Shown: positions 1-8,331, counted from the first letter of the stretch. The stretch is DNA of 64,000 nucleotides from USCg-Taylor sp050740455 (GCA_050740455.1 JBOIDF010000006.1:28590-92589); one strand, 5' to 3'. Translations and numbers: made by a program. The notes: generated by a model from the sequence alone, not told the origin.

Positions 1-698
1 ACCCGTTCCACCTTGGTCCGCCACGCCTCCATATAGGCGGCGTAGCGGTACTCCGTCGTGGTGGCGGAGATAAATTTGCGTTTCGGCCGCTTAGCGCGTG
101 CTTCCAAGCGTTGGGCTAGCTCGGCATTCAAGCTGGCCATCGCCAAGCTCTGACTGATCAGCATCGTCGCACTCGCCGGCGGCGCCGCCGTCGTACTCGG
201 TTCCTGAACCGCATGGCTCTTCTTTGCGGGCTCCGCGACCACCGCCTTATGGCTGGATTTCGCCTCGGCGACCAATACCTTACGCTGTTGTTTTGACGCG
301 CTTTTCTCGGCAACCTCGCGCTTGACCAAGCGCTCCTTCGTCACCACTTTGACGGCTTGCTCCAATCGGCTCACGGTTCCGGGAGGGGGCGCCGCGGCGA
401 TGTCCGCGCGCCGTTCGGGGAAGGGCGCGGCGAGCGGTGTGGTGGGACGCAACTTGCGCTCGCTCTCTCCTCCGCCCACCAGGTTCGCTTGAGCCAAGAA
501 ATCGGCTTCATCGGGTCCCCGGGCGCTGCGGCTCTGCACTAAGATCACATCCAGGGAATCGTAACGCGGCGCGGGTCGATCCGGGGGCGCAAAGCTCACT
601 CCCAAGATGACGATCGTGTGCACCACGAGGGCAAAACAGAGTGTAAGCGTCAACCGATCGGCGGGAGTAACCGTGGGATAGGCGACTGTCTCGCTCAC
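1..698 (-). CDS. TonB-family energy transducer, C-terminus cut by window edge
   Basis: The minus-strand frame is open from a GTG at 698 to base 1, so the protein runs out of the window. The visible 232 residues have a short cytoplasmic start, one membrane segment (about residues 15-35), and a long basic, Ala/Lys/Glu-rich periplasmic linker. They end in YRYAAYMEAWRTKVERV, which matches the first helix of the TonB C-terminal domain. TonB proteins pass proton-motive force from ExbB/ExbD to outer-membrane receptors. No ExbB/D is in the window. The GTG overlaps the stop of the upstream Gx gene by four bases (GTGA), so it is the last visible gene of that operon. The family assignment rests on architecture plus the start of the C-terminal domain. 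Confidence 0.8.
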   Translation of the reverse strand, partial: MSETVAYPTVTPADRLTLTLCFALVVHTIVILGVSFAPPDRPAPRYDSLDVILVQSRSARGPDEADFLAQANLVGGGESERKLRPTTPLAAPFPERRADIAAAPPPGTVSRLEQAVKVVTKERLVKREVAEKSASKQQRKVLVAEAKSSHKAVVAEPAKKSHAVQEPSTTAAPPASATMLISQSLAMASLNAELAQRLEARAKRPKRKFISATTTEYRYAAYMEAWRTKVER

Positions 699-1207
699 TT
701 GGTCAATAGTACCTGGGTCATGCTGCGGGCGATTATACCGTTCAAGAGTCCGAAGACTAGCGCCGCGCTCATCAGCACCGGAAGCAGCTTGAACAAGCCG
801 GAATGGGGTATGAATAAGCAATAAGCCGCACCGATTTGCCCTCCCATATGCGCGAGCGCGGCGAGCAGACTATAGCCCACTTCACTCAAGGCCTCGCGAC
901 TGACGGAAACCGCGAGACCCAGCACCATGAGGCTCGCCAGGGCGCCGGACAGGCTTAAGGCGAAGCCCGGCGACAAGAACGTACCGGCAAGCAGGCTCCC
1001 CACGAGCACCCGGAGTAGCGCTATCCAGGCCGCGGTCGCCCATCCGAAACATACCAGCGCCGCCACGGTGACGATATTGGCCAACCCCGGTTTGAAGCCG
1101 GGCAAGGGGCTGGGAAATGCCATTTCCAAAACGTACATCCCTAAGGCCAAGGCCGTTAACCATGCGATGCGGATGTCCTCTCGTGTGACCTCGAATTCCA
1201 CGCTCAA
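695..1207 (-). CDS. Gx transporter family (COG4769-like) membrane protein
   Basis: A 170-residue, very hydrophobic protein with about five membrane segments. It carries GLANIVT near residue 42 and an Arg-x-x-x-Gly-Ser-Leu stretch near residue 68, as in the family labelled heptaprenyl diphosphate synthase component I or Gx transporter. That family resembles ECF-type substrate-binding subunits and is repeatedly found beside NusG domain II and ApbE proteins, as here. It starts four bases inside the NusG_II gene and overlaps tonB at its end, so the genes are translationally coupled. The transported substrate is unknown; a flavin, quinone or prenyl link is only a guess. Confidence 0.75.
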   Translation of the reverse strand: MSVEFEVTREDIRIAWLTALALGMYVLEMAFPSPLPGFKPGLANIVTVAALVCFGWATAAWIALLRVLVGSLLAGTFLSPGFALSLSGALASLMVLGLAVSVSREALSEVGYSLLAALAHMGGQIGAAYCLFIPHSGLFKLLPVLMSAALVFGLLNGIIARSMTQVLLTK

Positions 1208-1563
1208 AAGTTTATTGCATCAAAACCCATACCTTTTCCTTCGACCTGGACCGCAACGCCATTCGGCAAGCAAGCCGCGAAATCACCGTCGCTTGCGAGC
1301 CACCCGCTGTGAATGCATTGCTTGCCGAGGCAAGGCGCGCGGCGAAATCGGATGCGGCCGTCCCGTATTTCGAGATCGGTGGGCCCCAGCACGCCTTCGA
1401 TCACCACCTCGCGATCAGCGTCCAGGGCAAGCCATCGGTCCGGTTTTCCGGCGCTCGACACCCGCGCGCTTTCCGCCAGCGGCGCGGGCGCCCAAAAATG
1501 CGCATACGAGCCCGCAGTCAGCGCCAGCGCCAGCATCAGAACGGTCTTATCGGCGGTCGTCAT
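1204..1563 (-). CDS. NusG domain II-containing exported protein
   Basis: Protein of 119 residues with an N-terminal membrane/signal segment (residues 5-22), then a small beta-domain with paired cysteines and a CLPN motif (APCLGKQCIHSGWL, then AACLPN). This is the hallmark of stand-alone NusG domain II proteins. The start at 1563 is chosen because its ATG overlaps the apbE stop (ATGA) and the signal segment follows at once; the frame continues upstream only as a shadow of apbE. The family is known mainly from association with Gx transporters and ApbE flavin transferases. The exact biochemical role is unknown. Confidence 0.8.
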   Translation of the reverse strand: MTTADKTVLMLALALTAGSYAHFWAPAPLAESARVSSAGKPDRWLALDADREVVIEGVLGPTDLEIRDGRIRFRRAPCLGKQCIHSGWLASDGDFAACLPNGVAVQVEGKGMGFDAINF

Positions 1564-2603
1564 GGATCCGCGCTTGTAAAAATACTGCGGCCGGGATCGA
1601 CGTGAAAACGTAGGCGTTCGCGCAGCTTGGGGGTCACATGAATGTTCCCCGCGGCGTCCACCAGCATGGCTTGCTCTATTCCCATCGCCCGCGCCAGCGC
1701 TTCCCAATGATCGGGACCCGCGACCAGTAGCGCGGTTGCCGCCGCATCGCCGATGGCCGCGCTCGGGTGGATCACCGTCGCACAAACCGCTTTCCGTATG
1801 GGATAACCGGTCCGTGGGTCGATCACATGATGATATCTTTTCCGATTATAAATGAAAAACCGTTCGTAATCTCCGGACGTTAGGATACTTTCATCAGTCT
1901 CAACCTCGACCGAAGCGAACACCCCCGGCGCCCGCGGATGACGGATGCCGATATGCCAGGGCCGGACCCCGCGGCGGCCGTAGGCGCGCAGATCGCCCCC
2001 AGCGTTGAGAATGGCGTTCTTAATCCCTAAGGCGCGTAAGGTTTCGACCCCGCGGTCAACGGCATAACCCTTGGCGTAAGCGCCAAAATCCAGACGCAGC
2101 GTTTTATTCGTGCTTTTGAGCGTTGGGCCCGCGAACACCAACGCCTGCATGCTCGGCTGCCCGGCGACCAGCCGCATAATATCGTTGCGCGGCGGCGGCG
2201 TTCGCGGCGGCTCGCCGCCGGTAAAGCCCCACAACTCGACGAGCGCGCCGATCGCGGGGTTAAATAGGCGCCCGCTCAGTTGCGACAAGTGCGTGGCCTC
2301 GTCGATTATCGGTAGGAGCAAGGGGTCCACCGTAAAAGGCTGTCCTCTAGCAAGCAAACGATTGGTGCGCGCTAAAACGCCTTCCCGCCAAGGGTACAGG
2401 TCTTCATCCAGCGTTTTGAAATCCTTTTCGATGCGGCGATACGCCCGTTGCGCCGAGCGCGATTCCGCGCCGGCGATCGTCAGCTCGATGAGCGTCCCGA
2501 ACGCGAAGAATTGAAACTCGTGGACGGGGATCTTAGGTGGTTCGCAGGCGCATAGGAAAAGGGCTATTAAAACCGCCCCAAGCCGGCACCGATGCGTATG
2601 CAT
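1560..2603 (-). CDS. apbE: FAD:protein FMN transferase
   Basis: A 347-residue lipoprotein-type ApbE. A signal peptide ends in the lipobox LCAC (Cys at about residue 20). The catalytic flavin/Mg region DFGAYAKGYAVD is at about residues 172-183. ApbE moves FMN from FAD onto Thr/Ser of target proteins such as RnfG, NqrC and FMN-binding domain proteins in the periplasm. Its ATG directly follows the gshB stop (TAAATG), and its stop overlaps the next gene. No obvious FMN-acceptor protein is in the window, so the target is unknown. Length and motifs are normal for the family. Confidence 0.93.
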   Translation of the reverse strand: MHTHRCRLGAVLIALFLCACEPPKIPVHEFQFFAFGTLIELTIAGAESRSAQRAYRRIEKDFKTLDEDLYPWREGVLARTNRLLARGQPFTVDPLLLPIIDEATHLSQLSGRLFNPAIGALVELWGFTGGEPPRTPPPRNDIMRLVAGQPSMQALVFAGPTLKSTNKTLRLDFGAYAKGYAVDRGVETLRALGIKNAILNAGGDLRAYGRRGVRPWHIGIRHPRAPGVFASVEVETDESILTSGDYERFFIYNRKRYHHVIDPRTGYPIRKAVCATVIHPSAAIGDAAATALLVAGPDHWEALARAMGIEQAMLVDAAGNIHVTPKLRERLRFHVDPGRSIFTSADP

Positions 2604-3563
2604 TTAACCGCGAAGCGGGCTTAACCGGCGCTCTATCGCACCCATGAGTTCGGCGGCGATATCAAGCCCATAAAGCGCATCGATCTCGCGGATGCAGGTC
2701 GGACTCGTCACATTGATCTCGGTAAGATAATCGCCGATGACATCAAGGCCGACAAACACGAGTCCCTTCTCGCACAATGCGGCCCGCACTTGACTGCATA
2801 TCCAGTAATCGCGCTCGTTTAACGCCACGCCTTTGCTCATGCCACCGGCGGCCAGGTTTCCGCGGGTCTCGCCGGGCGCCGGGGTCCGGGCCAAGGCAAA
2901 GGGTGCGGGTTCGCCGTCGATCAGCAGGATGCGCTTATCCCCCGCTACGATTTCCGGGACGAAGCGCTGCGCCATCGTGAACTGGCTGCCGTGGCCGGTC
3001 AAGGTCTCGATGATGACGTTGGTGTTGGGGTCGCCCCCGCGCACGCGAAAGATAGAAACGCCCCCCATGCCGTCCAGGGGCTTCAAGATGATATCGCCGT
3101 GTACCTCCAGGAATTCCTTAATGCGCGTCCGGCTCCTGGTCACCAGGCTCGGCGGACAGCATTGCGGGAACCAGGAAGTAAAGAGCTTTTCGTTCGCATC
3201 CCGAAGGCTACGGGGCGCGTTAACAACCAAGACGCCGGCGGCTTCGGCAAGCTCCAAGAGATAGGTCGCATAAATATACTCCATGTTAACGGGCGGGTCT
3301 TTACGCATGAGCACCACATCCAGATCCGAAACCGGCCGCGTTTGCTCATGGATAAATCGATACCAATGATCGCTACGGTCCTCGACCGCCAGTTCCCGCA
3401 TGCGAGCGAAGGCCCGGGCGTTGTCGAGAAACAGATCCGCCAGCTCCATGTAATAGAGTGGCCAGCCGCGCGCTTGCGCCGCGAGCAGCATGGCGAAGCT
3501 ACTGTCTTTCTTGATGTCGATCCCCGCGATTGGGTCCATCACGATGCCAAGCTTGATGCTCAT
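2604..3563 (-). CDS. gshB: Glutathione synthetase
   Basis: ATP-grasp ligase that adds glycine to gamma-glutamylcysteine, the last step of glutathione synthesis. The 319 residues begin SIKLGIVMDPI, and the family features are all visible: the MRKDPP substrate loop, ILKPLDGMGG ATP-grasp motif, GDKRIL and INVTSPT. A longer frame starts at 3605, but the inner ATG at 3563 matches the usual start and length (about 315). It is first in the minus-strand cluster and abuts apbE without a gap. The gene itself is ordinary; only its coupling to apbE is notable. Confidence 0.95.
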   Translation of the reverse strand: MSIKLGIVMDPIAGIDIKKDSSFAMLLAAQARGWPLYYMELADLFLDNARAFARMRELAVEDRSDHWYRFIHEQTRPVSDLDVVLMRKDPPVNMEYIYATYLLELAEAAGVLVVNAPRSLRDANEKLFTSWFPQCCPPSLVTRSRTRIKEFLEVHGDIILKPLDGMGGVSIFRVRGGDPNTNVIIETLTGHGSQFTMAQRFVPEIVAGDKRILLIDGEPAPFALARTPAPGETRGNLAAGGMSKGVALNERDYWICSQVRAALCEKGLVFVGLDVIGDYLTEINVTSPTCIREIDALYGLDIAAELMGAIERRLSPLRG

Positions 3564-3798
3564 ATTGCCCACTACCGAAAGCTCAGAGGACCACTTTTCT
3601 ACCATTCTGCATCATTCTCGATTCGTCATCACCGTTCCAGCGTGAAAAATGCCCTTAGGAAGCGGCCCCTGGGTTAGGCGCCGCGGAAGCCGCTTGATCT
3701 CCCGAACCGGTGCCTGCTAACCTTTGACGAGCGAACAAGGACAACAACGTGCTAGACGGAGGTCGGCGAGGCACGGAATCGCGGGTTCTAACACGCAA

Positions 3799-4401
3799 AT
3801 GACGGAGATCGCGAAACGGCAGGCAGCGCGCGAACGCTGCCCCTGGGCGCTGTCGGATGCCTTGACCATCGGCTATCACGATACCGAGTGGGGCGTGCCG
3901 GTGCATGAGGACCGCAGATTATTCGAGTTTCTGGTGCTGGAAGGCGCCCAAGCGGGCCTGAGCTGGCTCACGGTTCTAAGAAAACGCGAGAATTACCGCG
4001 TCGCCTTCGATAACTTCGATCCCGCTACCGTGGCCAACTACGACGCGCATAAGATCGCGCGGATGCTCGAAAACTCCGGCATTATCCGTAACCGGCGCAA
4101 GATCGAAGGCGCAATCAATAACGCGCGGGCGTTTTTACAAATTCAAAACGAGTTCGGGAGCTTTGATGCGTATATTTGGGGCTTCGTAGACGGCACGCCT
4201 AAGGACAACCATTGGCGCAGCGTCACCGAGCTTCCCGCCCGTACTGCTCAGTCCGACGCGCTCAGCAAGGATCTTACCCAACGAGGGTTCAAGTTCGCGG
4301 GCTCGACCATCTGCTATGCGCATATGCAGGCGACGGGCATGGTCAACGACCATATCGTCGGCTGTTTCCGCCATGCGCAATTGCGGTCCGGCCGGGCTTA
4401 G
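3799..4401 (+). CDS. tag: DNA-3-methyladenine glycosylase I
   Basis: Helix-hairpin-helix base-excision enzyme that removes 3-methyladenine from alkylated DNA. The 200 residues include CPWAL near the start, YHDTEWGVPVHEDRRLFEF, GLSWLTVLRKRENYR, and the C-terminal FKFAGSTICYAHMQATGMVNDH carrying the zinc-binding Cys/His. The ATG at 3799 gives the family's normal length; the frame is open 75 bases further upstream without homology. It is divergent from gshB and convergent with the next gene, the two stops being six bases apart. Confidence 0.95.
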   Translation: MTEIAKRQAARERCPWALSDALTIGYHDTEWGVPVHEDRRLFEFLVLEGAQAGLSWLTVLRKRENYRVAFDNFDPATVANYDAHKIARMLENSGIIRNRRKIEGAINNARAFLQIQNEFGSFDAYIWGFVDGTPKDNHWRSVTELPARTAQSDALSKDLTQRGFKFAGSTICYAHMQATGMVNDHIVGCFRHAQLRSGRA

Positions 4402-4407
4402 CCCTCA

Positions 4408-4959
4408 TCAAGAATCGCGCGGCGGTTTTGCAGAGGACTCGGACGCAGGCTGAGCTCGTATCAATTCCGCCCAGCGCTCTAAGTGCTGTTGTTGCAGCTT
4501 CCCGCTCAGAGGCACGCGTCGATGATTGTGATCGTAGAAATAACTGCGCGGCAACTCACCGTACCAACGCGGATCGATCTCGTAACGAAGTCGCTGCCGA
4601 TTCGTATCGGCAAAAATCCAAGACTCGCGATCCCCTAATCCGTGGCGGGAGAGCACGCGCTGCGCTTCTTCGGCGCGCGCGGTGTCGTCGGTGGCCACAA
4701 ACACGAGATCCATGCCGGGGTGCTCCTGAACACTGCGGGCGAGGACCCCCAATTCCGAGACACACGCCGAGCAGTCAATAGACCAAAGTACGAGTACCAG
4801 CGGTTTACCCTGCCGCGCGGCGAGGATCTGCGTCAAACTACCGGGGACAAAGCGGTGACAGTCCTGGGCCGTGGCTGCACCCACCCAAAGACCAAGGAAG
4901 GCGCCGAGAATGAGTCCGCAACCGCGCCGGGAGAGAGATCGAAGGCGTCGCATATTCAA
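4408..4959 (-). CDS. Exported thioredoxin-like (TlpA-type) protein
   Basis: Protein of 183 residues with a Sec signal peptide (cleavage near TAQDC, about residue 32) and a thioredoxin fold with the active site WSIDCSACVSEL (CxxC, about residues 59-70) in place of the common WCxPC. It likely reduces or isomerises thiols, or loads metal, in the periplasm. It lies three bases downstream of the BNR-repeat lipoprotein, which carries a CECC motif, and is the last gene of a three-gene operon. A redox partnership between the two is inferred from context. Confidence 0.8.
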   Translation of the reverse strand: MNMRRLRSLSRRGCGLILGAFLGLWVGAATAQDCHRFVPGSLTQILAARQGKPLVLVLWSIDCSACVSELGVLARSVQEHPGMDLVFVATDDTARAEEAQRVLSRHGLGDRESWIFADTNRQRLRYEIDPRWYGELPRSYFYDHNHRRVPLSGKLQQQHLERWAELIRAQPASESSAKPPRDS

Positions 4960-4961
4960 TT

Positions 4962-6167
4962 TTACAGTATCGGGATGAGTTTATAGCCGTGATCGAGAGC
5001 GCTCCAGGACACGAAGATACGCTGTCCATGGGTGATGAGATCCGGATGGTCGGATTCGGCGTTGGATTCCCCGATGACGGTCGCCCCGGACCACCGGGTC
5101 CCGCGATCTTGGGACTGCATCGCGAGGAGACGCGTCTTGTGCCCATCAAACTCCTTCCATGCGAGGACGACGCGGTTGCCGAGGGCGAGCACATCCGCAT
5201 GCTGGGCGAGCAAGTCCAGTTTGCCGAAGCCGAGCGGCGGCGAGAAATCTTGCCCGTCGTTATCGGAGTGGGCGTAGAACAGACCTTGCCGCTTATCGCC
5301 CTGAGTAAACCAGGCGATGTGGTAGCGGCCGTCCTCGGCGATTGAAAGGGCGGGACCGTGTTTCGGGCAGGCATCAATTCGCCAGCCATCGTCCGTCACA
5401 CGGTGAGACGATATCGGTTCGACCGTCAGCAACGCATGGTCGCGGATGCTGCCAGGAAAGATCACCCGCGCGAATAGCACCGGCCGCCCTTGCTGATCGA
5501 AATCCAGGGCTAAACGGCAGCATTCGCACATCGCGCCGGCGATCTGCCGCTGCGGGGCCGACAAACCATCGAGCCGATCCGCGGCCGTGTAGAAGAGCGA
5601 CGTTTTCCCGCCATGGCCACGGGTTTCGTACCAGAACAGGCGGACGCCGTCGCTGCCGCTGACCGCGAGTGTAACCATCGAGTGTTCGACATCATCGGCT
5701 CCCGGCGTGCTTAACGTGCGTGGAGCACTGAAGTGCCGGCCCCTATCCACGGAATAACTGAAATAAGGGACCACGCCACGCGACTCTTCGGCATAATAAA
5801 CCACCCCGACCGCCCCGGATGGGTCAACCGCGATCGCCGGCCGATCTTCCGGCAAGGCCTTGATCCGCTGCGATGTCACATTCACGGCGACCGGGCTGCT
5901 AAAGCTCACTCCTAGATCGCCGGAATAATCAACGAGGATCCGATCGACCTCGGCGCGCGCGCGCCACAAGCGCCCGTCGGGCGCGAACGTGACCGAGGCG
6001 ACCAGCCCGGGAACATCCGCTGTCGCGCTAGGTCCCGTGGGCAACGCCGCGCATCCCGCGATCGCGACGGTTAAAAACGCCAGTCCCGCGATTGCCCGTG
6101 CTCGCTGAGCGCAGCGCCCCGGACCTCGGGGCGCATGACGCGGATGAGAGATCGACGACCGTCGCAT
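4962..6167 (-). CDS. BNR/sialidase-like beta-propeller lipoprotein
   Basis: A 401-residue lipoprotein with lipobox IAGC at about residue 39 and a propeller built from repeated modules. Asp-box-like turns (SVDRGRHFS, SDNDGQDFS, SQDRGTRWS) are spaced as in exo-sialidase/BNR proteins. A conspicuous CECC cluster sits near residue 215, which is not part of catalytic sialidases; the Arg triad of true sialidases cannot be confirmed. A structural or metal/redox role is therefore more likely than sialic acid cleavage. It is the middle gene between a His-rich outer-membrane barrel and a thioredoxin-like protein. Confidence 0.7.
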   Translation of the reverse strand: MRRSSISHPRHAPRGPGRCAQRARAIAGLAFLTVAIAGCAALPTGPSATADVPGLVASVTFAPDGRLWRARAEVDRILVDYSGDLGVSFSSPVAVNVTSQRIKALPEDRPAIAVDPSGAVGVVYYAEESRGVVPYFSYSVDRGRHFSAPRTLSTPGADDVEHSMVTLAVSGSDGVRLFWYETRGHGGKTSLFYTAADRLDGLSAPQRQIAGAMCECCRLALDFDQQGRPVLFARVIFPGSIRDHALLTVEPISSHRVTDDGWRIDACPKHGPALSIAEDGRYHIAWFTQGDKRQGLFYAHSDNDGQDFSPPLGFGKLDLLAQHADVLALGNRVVLAWKEFDGHKTRLLAMQSQDRGTRWSGATVIGESNAESDHPDLITHGQRIFVSWSALDHGYKLIPIL

Positions 6168-6179
6168 AGGCGCACGCCG

Positions 6180-7280
6180 TTAAAAGTTGAAATTCACCGT
6201 GGCGACGAGCCGGTAATCCGGCTCAGACTGATCGCCATTGAGATCGTTGACGACGGGATACCCTGCCGATACCCCCACGTTCCAGCCTGCGGGGCCGATG
6301 AAACGGAGCCCAGGCGCCAGATACAGCACGTGACCTCCGGAGTTGTCGATCTCCTCGCCCCCTCTCTCTTCTTGGTCCCGCCATTCGCCGTTGAGTTCCA
6401 GCACCAGATTCCAGGAGCAGGGTTGGCAGGGGACGAAACGCTGAGTTGGATGCGACACGGCGAAGTTGTAATGAAAGGCATCGCCGACGTCGGTATCTTG
6501 CGAGCCTTCGCTGACCACGGTATAGAGAATACTCGAGTCAAAATTTACAGGGCCCATCGGCCGGCTATAAGCGAGGCCAAGGATCCCATCCCAGGAGCCC
6601 GAACCGGGTTGCTGATGGGTCTCGAGGCGCTGGCCTTCGTGATGATGACCTTCTTCGTGTCCGCTCGGGATCACATTGGTGCGGTAGGGCACCGCGAAAT
6701 GCTCGTCCTCGAAGCCTTCTTCCTCCGTTTCCCCGGTCGGCGTCTTGACGCCGAACAAGGCCGCGACGTCATTATTCGCATCGCGGTAAAAGCGGTAGAG
6801 GCCAAAAAAGGTGGTATCGCCGACGCCCTCACTGTCTCCGTGTTCGATGATGTTGTGCACGACGATGGGATCGGGGGCATGCGCGTGCCCCTCTTCCGGC
6901 TCACGGATATTGTTGCGTCTCACAAAAGGCAGCCGGAAGCCTAGGCTCAGGTTGTCCGTCACCCCATAAGCGGCCCGCAAAGAGACGCCCAAGATAGATT
7001 CTATGCTGTGCAAATCTTCATCCGCCTCGCCATCGCGGTCGATCCCCCTTCCGCGCAGGTTAATCAGCTCGGCATCGGAAAAGGTATCATTGTTGACATA
7101 TTCGGTACGCACCCCCACGGTCCATCCTCCTTGTTGCAGCGGAATCGCACTTTCGGTATTGATGGGGGCGGATTGCTCGAGGCCAAAACCTCCCGAGAGA
7201 TGATCGGCGCGTGGCGCAAGAACATAAAACGCCGAGGCTAGCAAGGTAAAAGACCGTACCAGAGCACGATGTCGCTGCAT
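6180..7280 (-). CDS. His-rich outer-membrane beta-barrel protein
   Basis: Protein of 366 residues with a signal peptide, many alternating amphipathic strands and a C-terminal aromatic residue (TVNFNF) typical of barrel insertion. It contains two acidic/His-rich loops (EEGHAHAPD and SGHEEGHHHEGQ), which suggests a divalent metal ligand. The ATG at 7280 is preferred over upstream starts because a GGAG lies nine bases before it and the signal peptide follows. The fold resembles the phenol-degradation MetA-like or uncharacterised transporter barrels. It is first in an operon with the BNR lipoprotein and thioredoxin-like gene. Substrate unknown; copper or another metal is inferred. Confidence 0.7.
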   Translation of the reverse strand: MQRHRALVRSFTLLASAFYVLAPRADHLSGGFGLEQSAPINTESAIPLQQGGWTVGVRTEYVNNDTFSDAELINLRGRGIDRDGEADEDLHSIESILGVSLRAAYGVTDNLSLGFRLPFVRRNNIREPEEGHAHAPDPIVVHNIIEHGDSEGVGDTTFFGLYRFYRDANNDVAALFGVKTPTGETEEEGFEDEHFAVPYRTNVIPSGHEEGHHHEGQRLETHQQPGSGSWDGILGLAYSRPMGPVNFDSSILYTVVSEGSQDTDVGDAFHYNFAVSHPTQRFVPCQPCSWNLVLELNGEWRDQEERGGEEIDNSGGHVLYLAPGLRFIGPAGWNVGVSAGYPVVNDLNGDQSEPDYRLVATVNFNF

Positions 7281-7352
7281 GGAATTGTTCTCCGCCATAC
7301 CAATGTTATTTCCAAGTGGCCATAGTGTAGCGGTACTCGGAGTGCGCGGACA

Positions 7353-7369
7353 TGCGACAAATTGTCGCA
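7353..7369. promoter_or_regulatory. 17-bp perfect palindrome, candidate operator
   Basis: TGCGACAAATTGTCGCA reads the same on both strands around a central A. It lies about 73 bases upstream of the barrel gene start, in the only intergenic space available for that operon's promoter. This is the size and symmetry of a dimeric repressor or activator site. I do not recognise the cognate regulator. Confidence 0.55.
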
Positions 7370-7404
7370 CCCCCTCAGGGCGGTATACGAAAGGCCCTAC
7401 TTGG

Positions 7405-7545
7405 GTACGGTTGTTAGCGCAGGTAGGTAGCGGTCGTCGGGGTCGTGCTCAATCTCGCGGTTTTTTTCACCTTCTCTGGCCCGAAGGGTTCGCCAGGCGC
7501 GCTCATCGGTGCCGGCGCTTTTGTCGCCATGTGGCGCCGTAAAGA
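7405..7545 (+). pseudogene. Chromate transporter C-terminal remnant, frameshifted
   Basis: Translating the plus strand in two frames gives VAVVGVVLNLAVFF, then HLLWPEGFA, then GALIGAGAFVAMWR. These are consecutive conserved pieces of the last membrane segments of ChrA (CHR family) transporters. The frame changes between pieces and stops precede them, so it is debris. It points away from the N-terminal ChrA remnant on the other strand immediately to the right, so an inversion as well as frameshifts has scrambled the gene. Confidence 0.65.
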
Positions 7546-7858
7546 ACACTCGCGACCACCGGCACATCGCCAAACGCCATGTAAGTCCAGGTTAGCCCGA
7601 CCAATATCACCAGAGACGGCAGGGTGAAAAGCGCTCCGGCGACGATTCCGCCCCCGGTTCCGTGCAGCAGCCAACCGATGTAGGTTGCGAGCTCCGGCCC
7701 CGGCAGCAGTAGTTCAACGCATGCAGAAAGCGCCTCTCCGATATCCACCGGCGCTTTTCGACCAACTCTTCGTGCATGATGGCAATTTGGCCCGCCGGCC
7801 CGCCAAAACTGATAAAACCAAGTCTCAGCCAGTACTTAAAGGCGTCCCGGAAGCTCAC
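7503..7858 (-). pseudogene. chrA: Chromate transporter N-terminal remnant, frameshifted
   Basis: From a GTG at 7858 the frame reads SFRDAFKYWLRLGFISFGG, then GQIAIMHEELVEKRRWIS and FLHALNYC, which is the classic ChrA N-terminus. A short deletion near 7720 shifts the frame; the next piece, LPGPELATYIGWLLHGTGGG and AFGDVPVVASVLYG, continues in another frame and also lacks a few residues after LPGPE. The sequence breaks off at 7503 in unrelated residues. ChrA exports chromate; this copy cannot. Confidence 0.85.
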
Positions 7859-7985
7859 CGGGGCGGGTCCGTGGATGACCGCTGGGTGTTTTTCTCTTAG
7901 CAGACGTTCCTCGGGAAATCAGGTTTCATGGGCGCTGGAAGACGAGTGCGGCCGACGAGCGCCAGCCGTGCGACGAGAGTAGGTA

Positions 7986-8017
7986 AGCAGAGGGTTGTCG
8001 CCAACCCTCTGCTTTTT
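7986..8017 (+). terminator. Intrinsic terminator
   Basis: A perfect 12-bp stem (AGCAGAGGGTTG at 7986-7997 with CAACCCTCTGCT at 8002-8013) around a TCGC loop is followed by five T on the plus strand. No intact plus-strand gene lies just upstream (only ChrA debris and unassigned bases), so it may belong to a lost gene or a short RNA. Read on the minus strand it would cap the end of the 32-aa gene, but without a U-tract. Confidence 0.7.
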
Positions 8018-8025
8018 GGTGCTAT

Positions 8026-8124
8026 CTACTTTTTGGTGCTATCTTCTGGTCGATTGGTCGCGATTAACGCGATCCAGCACACAGCGGATATAGCTAATAA
8101 TACCCACATTCCAGCATCGCCCAT
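8026..8124 (-). CDS. 32-residue single-span membrane protein
   Basis: The ATG at 8124 is preceded by a near-ideal Shine-Dalgarno (GGAAGGAGGT, six bases before the start). It opens a 32-codon frame, MGDAGMWVLLAISAVCWIAL and onward, ending TNRPEDSTKK and TAG. The protein has a short N-terminus, one 17-19 residue hydrophobic helix and a charged tail, as in small membrane-protein regulators or oxidase subunits. The strong ribosome site and the following stem-loop support a real gene. I do not recognise the family. It stands alone between chrA debris and amrS. Confidence 0.6.
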   Translation of the reverse strand: MGDAGMWVLLAISAVCWIALIATNRPEDSTKK

Positions 8125-8331
8125 AATCGTACCTCCTTCCGGTTCGTTATAGTTTAAGTTAAACGACGACGAAAACCGCTTTTTTCCCGGTTTCTATCGG
8201 CTCGACTTTCTTAAGGCACTAGCATCCGGCAGCGAACAGATGGGGCATGCCCACCTATAATATACATAAATTATCTTGGATACGGAATAGCGAACCTGCG
8301 TCAGCGGCGCAAACGGGGTTTCGTGCGAGCG

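Noticed and set aside
927..1613. 228-residue plus-strand frame opposite the Gx and NusG_II genes
   Set aside because: Antisense shadow of overlapping real genes with family motifs; composition is Arg/Pro/Ser-rich as expected for a shadow in GC-rich DNA.
7928..8152. 74-residue plus-strand frame over the terminator
   Set aside because: Spans a strong stem-loop and the better-supported minus-strand 32-residue gene; no ribosome site.
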